Of a stretch of DNA of 64,000 bases, positions 55,333 through 63,089 are shown in pieces. How positions within the stretch are numbered: position 1 is the first letter of the stretch; each line of letters begins with the position of its first letter. Source of the stretch: Clostridium muellerianum (GTDB lineage: Bacteria; Bacillota; Clostridia; Clostridiales; Clostridiaceae); NCBI RefSeq assembly GCF_012926525.1, contig NZ_JABBNI010000022.1, forward strand, positions 1-64,000, in the 5' to 3' direction. The notes below the pieces were generated by a model. The model saw nothing but the letters and a program-made list of their open reading frames with translations, ran no database searches and was not told the origin of the DNA. Both the position numbers and the translations under genes were made by a program.

Positions 55333-55962
55333 TTATTTTTTAACAGCAATAATTACTCCATCACCAATAGGTATAAGACTACTTTCAAGTTCAGGACAGT
55401 TAACAACTAATTTATTAAATTCATCAATAGGTTCAATAAGTTCACTCCATTTTTTTTCTAAGTCCAATACAGGAAAAAGAGTATCTTCTGCTATTAATAA
55501 TCCTCCTGTTTTTAAAATATTTAAGCAATGATCAAAAAGTTCTGGATATAATTTTTTATCTGCATCTTGAAATATTAAATCAAATTTATCTTTAATATTA
55601 GGAATTATTTCTCTTGCATCTCCAATTTTTAATTCAATGTATTTTTCAAGACCTGCATTAATAAAATTTTGTTTAGCCTCTTCTGCTACTTTTTTATCAT
55701 ATTCAATAGTAGTTATCTTCCCTCCATATTCTTTTACAATTTCAGCCATGGATGTAGTTGAATATCCTATACTAGTTCCAATTTCTAAAATTCTCTTTGG
55801 TTTTATAATTCTAATCATTAACTTTAACATTCTTGCAACATCATCATCAATAACTGGTATAAAATCTTTTAACTGAGTTCTACTTATATATTCTTTCTTT
55901 TTTATTCCTTCTTTCTTTTCATATAATCCTTTGATATACAAATCAATTTTGTCAAAATCCAT
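55333..55962 (-). CDS. O-methyltransferase (caffeoyl-CoA OMT-like)
   Basis: A 209-residue SAM-dependent O-methyltransferase, started at the ATG of MDFDKIDLY because GGAAGG precedes it; the open frame runs 43 codons upstream across the promoter and is not used. Motif I is RILEIGTSIGYSTTSMAEI, followed by TTIEYDKKVAEEAKQNF, and the metal-site region FDLIFQDADKKLYPELFDHC. Bacterial relatives act on catechol-like or tRNA substrates (the TrmR group modifies wobble hydroxyuridine), so both are possible. A palindromic operator lies inside the promoter, so expression is probably repressed by a TetR/MarR-like factor. Confidence 0.85.
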   Translation of the reverse strand: MDFDKIDLYIKGLYEKKEGIKKKEYISRTQLKDFIPVIDDDVARMLKLMIRIIKPKRILEIGTSIGYSTTSMAEIVKEYGGKITTIEYDKKVAEEAKQNFINAGLEKYIELKIGDAREIIPNIKDKFDLIFQDADKKLYPELFDHCLNILKTGGLLIAEDTLFPVLDLEKKWSELIEPIDEFNKLVVNCPELESSLIPIGDGVIIAVKK

Positions 55963-55990
55963 AATACACACCTTCCAATATTTTATTGGC

Positions 55991-56039
55991 GTTACATGTA
56001 ACATGCGTTTATTGTAACACTTGTTACATATAACGTCAA
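55991..56039 (-). promoter_or_regulatory. Promoter with two palindromic operators upstream of the O-methyltransferase
   Basis: On the minus strand TTGACG (-35, 56034-56039) and TACAAT (-10, 56011-56016) are exactly 17 nt apart. TGTAACA-AG-TGTTACA (56013-56028) fills the spacer and overlaps the -10. A second perfect palindrome GTTACATGTAAC (55991-56002) lies just downstream, using the same TGTAAC half site. This is a textbook repressor arrangement. Confidence 0.8.
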
Positions 56040-56175
56040 TTATATTTTTAAAATGCAAAAAAATAAAACTCTTTATGTATATTAATTTCATAAAGAATTT
56101 TTAACTTGTTCTTCAATATTAAGTTTGTCTAAAATCAAAAACGTCACAATATCACTTGGTTTCCTTCACCCCAGT

Positions 56176-56715
56176 TTACTGCTGTACCTTGTCATTTTTA
56201 TAAACTTCCTGCGAATATTCCTGCAATCTTACGTTTGCCTTTTCCAGCATCTCCTTTGCCTTATACTTACTTTCTGAATTAAAATAATCTCTCCTTACAA
56301 TTTTATCATACCAACGTTGAAATTTTTTTAAATCTTCTTCAGCTTCTTCAAGTTCTGAAAATTTAAATTTTCCTTTTTCGGTTTCCCTATCAAGTTCATA
56401 TATTAATCTTTCACAATTATCTTCAAATTCACTATATTCCTCATCTATTTGCTGCATAAACTCTGATACAATAGATTTTTCATCTTCTTCACTTACAAAA
56501 GTAAGTTCACTTAAAGTTGATTTTCCACCTAAATTATTAACTTCCTCTCGAAGATTTTTTAGAATTTCAAATAATTTATCTTCATAAGGCAATAAAGCAA
56601 CTCCCTGCTGCAAATAAACAGCTCCTATTTCTTTGATTTTCCTCCAAATATACACTCTATTTTTAGAAGTATTACTTGGAACTTTATATGTAAGAGATAA
56701 AAACTTTATACTCAT
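56176..56715 (-). CDS. ChrB N-terminal-domain-like protein
   Basis: A 179-residue protein whose N terminus (SLTYKVPSNTSKNRVYIWRK, then GAVYLQQGVALLP) matches the ChrB N-terminal type found with chromate-resistance genes. The rest (about 75-175) is a highly charged helical region, likely coiled coil. No ChrA transporter is present in the window. It follows two WYL regulator genes on the same strand (74-nt gap), so a shared operon is likely. A regulator or sensor role would fit better than chromate resistance here. Confidence 0.7.
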   Translation of the reverse strand: MSIKFLSLTYKVPSNTSKNRVYIWRKIKEIGAVYLQQGVALLPYEDKLFEILKNLREEVNNLGGKSTLSELTFVSEEDEKSIVSEFMQQIDEEYSEFEDNCERLIYELDRETEKGKFKFSELEEAEEDLKKFQRWYDKIVRRDYFNSESKYKAKEMLEKANVRLQEYSQEVYKNDKVQQ

Positions 56716-56789
56716 AGTTCACCATCCTATCTAATAATCAAAAAAGTTTATTTAACTTATGAATGAATTATTCTAAACATATAATTCAT

Positions 56790-57767
56790 TTACATCTCCA
56801 GAAGCTCCAACTGACTTTTTACTCTATCTTTTACAAGATTTAAAAACGTTTTTGGTCCTAATACTTTTATAACTGGACCAAAGGATAATATTCTTATTAA
56901 AAGCTCCTTTTCATCCTGTTTATCATAATATATATAGCTTATATACTTATCTGTTTCTTCATCATATTCTGTTCTTTTTTCATAACTTGCAAAATGCAGC
57001 ATACATCTTTCCAATGCATTTCTTTCTTTCGATATTTCAATAACAACGGGCTCTGTACATTTGCTCTGATTTATGTATTTATAAAGTTCTTCTATATCAC
57101 CTATAAATTTTTCATTGGAAGACTCTATGCTAGATATCCTAGCTATATTTATAATTGCTCTAGTTACAATTTTATTGTATCTTATTCTAACTGTATATAC
57201 TCTAAATTTATCATTCTTGCTTGAATACTGAATTTTTAAAGGAATATAGCTTCCTATGATAAAACCCCTTTTTCTATTTTCGAAGCATATTGTAATGGCT
57301 CTTTTATCCTTTAAGGCCTCAATAACCATACGAAAATTTCTAATATAATTTTCATCCTCATAGTTATCACCATCTAAAAACATATCATAATAATAAAAAT
57401 CATTAACATCAAATAGCGGCTCTACATCCTTTAAATATTGTTTCAAATACAAAATTTCCTGCTGCTTCAAAAAAAGAACTATACGCTTATCTGATAGTAT
57501 AGCTTTTAACCAAGATTTTTCAAGTAGTGTCAAAGGCCGTTTAACTTCTCCATTTAATTTTGATATGTATTTACCATCTTTCTCATCTAAAAGCTGCCAA
57601 TCTCCATGAATAAGTTTTGGAAGTATATAAAAAGCACTTTCGGAAAAACCATTATTATTAATAATATTAGTTATTATTTCTTGTGTTACAGGTTCTTTAG
57701 ATGCTGTATTCAAAATCTTCTCCATAACCTTATAGTAACAACTATAAATTTCAGAAAACAACTCCAT
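56790..57767 (-). CDS. WYL-domain transcriptional regulator, 325 residues
   Basis: A 325-residue protein with an alpha-helical N-terminal half (about 1-130) that resembles a degenerate winged helix, and a WYL ligand-sensing domain (about 150-235: AITICFENRKRGFIIGSYIP, KFRVYTVRIRYN) with a C-terminal WCX-like extension (about 240-325, IRILSFGPVIKVLGP). It starts 2 nt after the stop of the other WYL gene, so they are translationally coupled and may form a heteromer. WYL proteins often respond to nucleotides or nucleic-acid ends; the ligand here is unknown. Confidence 0.78.
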   Translation of the reverse strand: MELFSEIYSCYYKVMEKILNTASKEPVTQEIITNIINNNGFSESAFYILPKLIHGDWQLLDEKDGKYISKLNGEVKRPLTLLEKSWLKAILSDKRIVLFLKQQEILYLKQYLKDVEPLFDVNDFYYYDMFLDGDNYEDENYIRNFRMVIEALKDKRAITICFENRKRGFIIGSYIPLKIQYSSKNDKFRVYTVRIRYNKIVTRAIINIARISSIESSNEKFIGDIEELYKYINQSKCTEPVVIEISKERNALERCMLHFASYEKRTEYDEETDKYISYIYYDKQDEKELLIRILSFGPVIKVLGPKTFLNLVKDRVKSQLELLEM

Positions 57768-57769
57768 TA

Positions 57770-59008
57770 TTACTCTTCCTTTCTTAAATACATATCCTTC
57801 ATTCTCTTCATATCATTACAAAACCTATTTGTTACAAATTCACTTGCACCTTCTATAGATATAATTCTTCCAGTAAAACTTTTAACCCAAGCCATTATTT
57901 CATTTGTATCAAATATTTTCTTAGAATATATATAAATATTCTTGTCCACCTTTTCTAATTTACCTCCCCTGCCTTCTCTATTTATACGGTTCATAATATA
58001 ACTTTCCTTTTCCTCGTCAATATAAAGTTTTATAAAAATTTTTTCTTCTCTGTCTTTGCCTCCAAAGGATACTCCCCAACATTTATCTAAATTTCTTTCC
58101 AGCTTATCCTTTAGGAATTCATAATTGCTGCATACATCCAAAATTTTTACAGACTTTACATAATCCAATCTATAATTTACAAATTGCTTTCTATTTTCAT
58201 TATAAATGTTAATATATCTTCTACCAGTTTGAGTACTTGCAAATATTTTTAAAGGTACCCCTTCATAAACATTCTTATTTATAAGTCTCTTACTTTCATT
58301 AACAAAACGAATTACCCTTTTTTCTTTTATTGCTCTTAGTATACTTAAGAGCACATTATCTTCTAAGGTATGTACTAAAAAATGATGCTTAAAACTAAAA
58401 ATATTATTTTTCTTGTCTTCATTGCTAAGAAGATAGTTTCCTACAACTCCAAAAGGTGCTGCTTCCTGATAATACATTAGTGCATCAACTATATTTTCAT
58501 AATTAATAGAAATTGTTTTTAAGTAATCTTCTGTTAAACTATAATAAAAGGTCTTTCCATTTTTAGAAACTGTTAAAAATCCTTCCTTAACATATTCTTT
58601 TACTTTAATTCTTACAGTTTGAACATCAAAGCATATTAAGCTTTTCTCGCAAATTTCATTAGTTATTTCCTCTATACTAAGGTAAGATCTTCTTTTTAAT
58701 AAGTCTAATATGTAAAAATGCAGCATTATATCATTATCAGTGAAACTTTTTGATTTCCAAGCAGAATAGAGAGGATTTTCAGTAATACTTGAGCTATCAA
58801 GGGATATAAAAATCTTTTTACCTCTCCTTGAATTATCCCATTTTATATAATCTCCCAAATAACTTTCAATTCTGCGCCTTTCATTGTCATAGGTTCGTGA
58901 ACTTTTTTGTTTAAAATCATTTCTTGCTTTAAAACCATATATATAGAAATCACGCATATAATCTCTAATCTTCTCAAAGTTTTTAATAAGCTCCGAAAAC
59001 TCTGCCAT
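57770..59008 (-). CDS. WYL-domain transcriptional regulator, 412 residues
   Basis: A 412-residue protein with an N-terminal helical region (about 1-80), a winged helix (about 85-170: YLSIEEITNEICEKSLICFD, YVKEGFLTVSKNGKTFYYSL), a WYL domain (about 225-310: RVIRFVNESKRL, GVPLKIFASTQTGRRYINIY) and a WCX-type C terminus (about 330-405). It is the first of a WYL pair with a ChrB-like gene behind. Paired WYL regulators that differ in length are common in Clostridia. It probably controls its own operon or a distant one. The promoter is within about 100 nt upstream, next to palindromic element B. Confidence 0.8.
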   Translation of the reverse strand: MAEFSELIKNFEKIRDYMRDFYIYGFKARNDFKQKSSRTYDNERRRIESYLGDYIKWDNSRRGKKIFISLDSSSITENPLYSAWKSKSFTDNDIMLHFYILDLLKRRSYLSIEEITNEICEKSLICFDVQTVRIKVKEYVKEGFLTVSKNGKTFYYSLTEDYLKTISINYENIVDALMYYQEAAPFGVVGNYLLSNEDKKNNIFSFKHHFLVHTLEDNVLLSILRAIKEKRVIRFVNESKRLINKNVYEGVPLKIFASTQTGRRYINIYNENRKQFVNYRLDYVKSVKILDVCSNYEFLKDKLERNLDKCWGVSFGGKDREEKIFIKLYIDEEKESYIMNRINREGRGGKLEKVDKNIYIYSKKIFDTNEIMAWVKSFTGRIISIEGASEFVTNRFCNDMKRMKDMYLRKEE

Positions 59009-59110
59009 AATACTTCCCTACCTTTTTTTCTTATGCAATTATTAATTCAAGTTTACTTTCACTGTATTTTACCAATCATTTGTGAAAAAATCAATTTTTA
59101 GAATTAATTT

Positions 59111-59269
59111 AGGCATATGAAAGAAAATAGCAAGTCAAAGATGTTAGTATATTTTGTGTCAGACAAGGAAACAGGTTCCGCTGATAGTTGTTCTATCAAA
59201 GGGTTCTGTTGACGCAGTATGACGCAAAATATACTAACATACTGACTTGTTATTTTTTTGAATATGCCT
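59111..59269. repeat. 159-nt palindromic element, copy B
   Basis: Nearly identical to copy A at 29488-29646, in the same orientation and flanked by TTA on each side. With copy C at 61271 it brackets the 547-residue gene. The remaining 215 nt to that gene are AT-rich, with no other feature. Confidence 0.85.
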
Positions 59270-59484
59270 TATATGAAATAAAATAGCTATAAATTAAGTT
59301 AATATATTTATTTTTAACTAAGTGGCATCAACATAATTTACCTTATTACTTATGACAAAATATGTAAGTGTTTTTAATTTACCATTTTTTGCATATATAA
59401 CTTCGCAACCTTTTTTATATGAATGATAAAAAAACAAATGGTAATATCTATATATAATTTAATACATCAAAAAGGAGAATTCAC

Positions 59485-61128
59485 ATGTTTACTATTTATA
59501 ATAAAAAAACTAAAAAACCAATAAAAATATGGCTTAAAAATGAAAGTACTATACCTACTGAAAGCCGTAAAAATAATAACTACAAAGAATTCCTTGACGC
59601 AATTAAAACTCATTTTAATTTAATAATTAAAAATAATACATCATTATTTACTACAAATTCAAAAGGTTTATTTGATGTATTTTTAGATAACTTACCACAA
59701 GAAGCAAGACAACACTATAACTGTAATTCCTGCAGAAACTTTGTTGAAAGTTATGGTGGATTAGTTACCATTACCAATAATGGAGAAACCATATCAGCCT
59801 TGTGGGGAGAAGTTCCAGAATTTTTTGCACCTTCAGTACAAGCTATGAAAAACATTGTTCTTAAATCAAAAGTTAATGGAGTTTTTTTATCAGAAAGTGG
59901 AATTTTAGGCAAACCAGTTACAGGAATATGGCATCATATGTCAGTTACACTACCAGAAGAAATAACTTACCATTCAAAATTAATAAATGCTAATCAAGCT
60001 ATGGCAGAAAAATTAGAGGATTTCAAAACCTTAAACAGAGGTTTAGTAGAGTATCCTCTAGAGGCTGTAGAACAAGCAGTAACCCTCTTAAAAACTGAAT
60101 CATTATATAGATCCGAAAAATGCTTAGGTGTTGCTGAATGGTTAAAAAGCTTGCATATTAAGTGTTCTAATACTAAAAATAGTTATATAAAAGATAATAT
60201 AATATGGCTTGCAGTTGCAACAGCTCCAACAGGTTTCTGCCATATTAAAAGCTCAATGATAGGTACCTTATTAGATGATATAATAAGTGAATTAGATTTT
60301 GATTTAATTAGCCGTAGATTTGCTGAAAAAATGCATCCTTTGAGATATCAACGTCCACAAGCAGCACCCTCAGCTGGAAACATAGCACAAGCTGAAAAAA
60401 TTATAGAAAAGCTAGGAATTCAAAAATCCTTACTTCGTAGATTTGCTAGATTAGATGAAATTAACACATTGTGGAAACCAACAAATAAAGAGGAACAAGG
60501 AAAAAAGCAAGGAATTTTTTCACACATTATACCTAAAAATAAAGAGAAACATTCAAAAATAGATATACCACCAATTACAATGACCTGGAAAAAGTTTTCT
60601 GAAACAGTTCTTCCTTATGCAGAAAATATAGAATACCTTGTTAAAGGTGGAACTGATAGTTTTTCCGCTATTCTTACAGCATCTTATGATGATACACCTC
60701 CTATCTTACAATGGGATAAGGAAGATCAAAGAAATCCTTTTTCATGGTATGTATATGTTAATGGATCACTTTGTAGTAGTTGGGGGCTCTCTACAGGCTA
60801 CTGTAGGGTAACTGGAATTTGTCTTCAACCTTCTATGTGGTATGATAACTTTGAATATCAAGGCAAAGCTGTATTCTTTATATTACAAGGTGCAAAAGAT
60901 AATAAATTTGAAGGCTCAGGTAACTGTTTATTTCCTAGTATGTTAAAATCCAACTTACACCAAATACGTTCAACTATTGAATCATATTCTAAAACTGCAA
61001 CTATTGAAGGTTATACTGAAGCTTCAGCATGTGGCATTAGATTACAATATGGCGATAACTGGAACACTACATTTAGAGTTACAACAAATGTAGGAACAGC
61101 CACATATAAACTTGATAGATGGGACTAG
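59485..61128 (+). CDS. Hypothetical protein, 547 residues, between two palindromic elements
   Basis: I do not recognise the family. The protein has no signal or membrane segment. An N-terminal part (about 1-75) is followed by a CNSC pair (80-83) in HYNCNSCRNFVESYGGLVTI, a conserved-looking block SALWGEVPEFFAPSVQAM (about 104-121), GIWHHMSVTLPEE (about 153-165), a helical middle (about 190-300) and a C-terminal aromatic part (WYVYVNGSLCSSWGLSTGYC, about 425-445). The evenly spread conserved-type residues and clean AAGGAG site show that it is a real gene. It is bracketed by two direct copies of the 159-nt element, 215 and 142 nt away. Mobile cargo or a toxin-like function are guesses. Confidence 0.65.
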   Translation: MFTIYNKKTKKPIKIWLKNESTIPTESRKNNNYKEFLDAIKTHFNLIIKNNTSLFTTNSKGLFDVFLDNLPQEARQHYNCNSCRNFVESYGGLVTITNNGETISALWGEVPEFFAPSVQAMKNIVLKSKVNGVFLSESGILGKPVTGIWHHMSVTLPEEITYHSKLINANQAMAEKLEDFKTLNRGLVEYPLEAVEQAVTLLKTESLYRSEKCLGVAEWLKSLHIKCSNTKNSYIKDNIIWLAVATAPTGFCHIKSSMIGTLLDDIISELDFDLISRRFAEKMHPLRYQRPQAAPSAGNIAQAEKIIEKLGIQKSLLRRFARLDEINTLWKPTNKEEQGKKQGIFSHIIPKNKEKHSKIDIPPITMTWKKFSETVLPYAENIEYLVKGGTDSFSAILTASYDDTPPILQWDKEDQRNPFSWYVYVNGSLCSSWGLSTGYCRVTGICLQPSMWYDNFEYQGKAVFFILQGAKDNKFEGSGNCLFPSMLKSNLHQIRSTIESYSKTATIEGYTEASACGIRLQYGDNWNTTFRVTTNVGTATYKLDRWD

Positions 61129-61270
61129 AATTCTATACTATATATCAAAAAGCGGCTATCATATTAAGGGTAAATACTACAGTATATTGTGCTAATTTTA
61201 AATTTCCAAAGCAATATATTGTATGTATATTTCCTAGTGTGAAACCCACAATATATAGTATTTATAATTT

Positions 61271-61429
61271 AGGCACATTCAATAAAATAACTAGTCAAAG
61301 ATGTTAGTCTATTTTGTATCAGACAAGGAAGCAGGTTCCGCTGATAGTTGTTCTATCAAAGGGTTCTGCTGACGCAGTATGATGCAAAATAGGCTAACAT
61401 ACTGACTAGTTATTTTATTGAATGTGCCT
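61271..61429. repeat. 159-nt palindromic element, copy C
   Basis: The most diverged copy. Changes occur in pairs that keep the stem: CAAGTC/GACTTG in A and B is CTAGTC/GACTAG here; GGCATAT/ATATGCC is GGCACAT/ATGTGCC; and inner ACAG/CTGT is GCAG/CTGC. Its right end touches the stop codon of the ABC permease gene. Confidence 0.85.
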
Positions 61430-62172
61430 TATTTAATATCTGAATTTTTAAACACATAAATTCCTACTAATGTGGTTATAATTATGGTTACTATTCCCAT
61501 GATAACTGCTTGTAAAATTTCTCCTCTTGTAACTTTATCTGATAACATAATGGTTGATTGTCCAAATATAAACTTACCGGCAATCCATCGTAATGAAGGT
61601 TTTTGAACAGACATTATTTCAAAAATCCTATTCATAAAATCTAAACCTACAACTATAATTATAGAAATATTAATATTTTTACATACAAATGCTATTAAAA
61701 CAAAGACACTTGCTATAGATATATATATAATTATCATAATTAAAATTGTTTTTAGTAAAAATATTAATGAATTAAAGCAAAATACCTCTCCATATCCATT
61801 AATTTTGCTATTTATGCCACTAATTATAAGTGGTGGCATAAATGTAATAATCATAGTACCTACATAGCAAGCTATAATTTTTGATACAAAAATATTAATT
61901 CTCTTGTGTCCATAAGAAATAAAATTTTTAATATACCCTGAAGTAAACTCTATAACTATATGATCTGAAACAAAAATTCCTATTAAAATATTTAATGCCA
62001 ATGCTCCTTGAATTCCAAGTAAATAAAATAATGATTCTTTGCCACCCATTAATTGAAGTTTATCTGAAAAAGTATAAACTAAAATGGATTGAAGCAAATT
62101 TAAAAACACACATAAATAAAGAGTTTTAGATGTTTTTAATTTATTAAGTTCTACTTTTATTAAATTAAACAT
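61429..62172 (-). CDS. ABC-2 type permease
   Basis: A 247-residue membrane protein with six predicted helices and the short N-terminal amphipathic start (MFNLIKVELNKLKTSKTLYL) typical of permeases of the bacitracin/lantibiotic-export group. It overlaps the ATPase gene by 8 nt. The final codon DIK and stop coincide with the TTA flank of palindromic element C, so the element may have set the present C terminus. It probably exports or expels a peptide or hydrophobic compound with the adjacent ATPase. Confidence 0.82.
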   Translation of the reverse strand: MFNLIKVELNKLKTSKTLYLCVFLNLLQSILVYTFSDKLQLMGGKESLFYLLGIQGALALNILIGIFVSDHIVIEFTSGYIKNFISYGHKRINIFVSKIIACYVGTMIITFMPPLIISGINSKINGYGEVFCFNSLIFLLKTILIMIIIYISIASVFVLIAFVCKNINISIIIVVGLDFMNRIFEIMSVQKPSLRWIAGKFIFGQSTIMLSDKVTRGEILQAVIMGIVTIIITTLVGIYVFKNSDIK

Positions 62173-63088
62173 TTTTGGCTTCCTCCACTACTCTAGAAAA
62201 GTATGTTTCTAAGTCTTCCCCCATAGGCATTATTTGTTCTACTGTTATTCCCTCTTTTACAAGTACTTCAGTTACCTTTCCAGACTCACCTATATAATCG
62301 TACAATTTAATAATGTTATCAGGTAAAACATTATAATTAGTTGTATTTAACTTTTTATTTAATATAACAGCTGCTTTAGATGTATTATCAACTTTGATAT
62401 AAATAAAACTTTTACATTTTTCATTCAATTCATCTATAGTTATTTCTTCTATTATTCTCCCTTTATGAATTATTCCATAGTAATTTGCAACATGATAAAG
62501 TTCTCCTAATATATGGCTAGAAATAAGCATTGTAACCCCATATTCTTCATTTAGTTTTTTTAATAATTCACGTATTTCAATTATTCTAATTGGATCTAAG
62601 GCATTAATAGGTTCGTCCAAAATTAAAAATTCTGGTTCACCAAGTAATGCCATTGCTATTCCTAATATCTGCTTAGTTCCTAACGATAATGTTTTTACCT
62701 TTTTATCTTTTATATCATTTAATTCCAACATATCTAGTACTTTTTCTATGCAACCTTCTCCTGGTATGCCTTTTTGAATTCTATTAATATGCATATTTTC
62801 ATAAACTGTTTTATTTTCATAAAGTGATGGAGTTTCTATAATAGCACCTATTCTACTTCTACTATGTTCTACTTTATCTTTTTCATGCTCTCCGAACAAT
62901 TCAATATTGCCACCATCTTGAGTTATAAGTCCTGTTATAATTTTTATTAATGTGCTTTTCCCTGCCCCATTTAAACCAATAAGACCATATATCTGACCTT
63001 TTTTTATTGTCATATTTATATTATTAAGCACATTAGTATCTTTATATTTTTTAGTAACTCTGCTTAGCTTTAATATAGGGTCATCCAT
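62165..63088 (-). CDS. ABC transporter ATPase (BcrA-like)
   Basis: A 307-residue ATPase of the BcrA/lantibiotic-immunity type: Walker A GLNGAGKS, Q loop IIETPSLYENKTVYEN, signature LSLGTKQILGIAMAL (LSLGxKQ replaces LSGGQ, as usual in this subfamily), Walker B FLILDEPINALD and SSHILGEL. The C-terminal 85 residues are the accessory domain. I start it at MDDPILKL, one nt after the stop of the MBL gene; GGAGG lies 11 nt before. An ATG six codons upstream is possible. Three genes appear to form one operon. Confidence 0.86.
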   Translation of the reverse strand: MDDPILKLSRVTKKYKDTNVLNNINMTIKKGQIYGLIGLNGAGKSTLIKIITGLITQDGGNIELFGEHEKDKVEHSRSRIGAIIETPSLYENKTVYENMHINRIQKGIPGEGCIEKVLDMLELNDIKDKKVKTLSLGTKQILGIAMALLGEPEFLILDEPINALDPIRIIEIRELLKKLNEEYGVTMLISSHILGELYHVANYYGIIHKGRIIEEITIDELNEKCKSFIYIKVDNTSKAAVILNKKLNTTNYNVLPDNIIKLYDYIGESGKVTEVLVKEGITVEQIMPMGEDLETYFSRVVEEAKNV

Positions 63089-63089
63089 T

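Noticed and set aside
29488-61429. 159-nt repeats as a CRISPR array
   Set aside because: Only three copies, two of them close and one 30 kb away, no short regular spacers and no cas genes.
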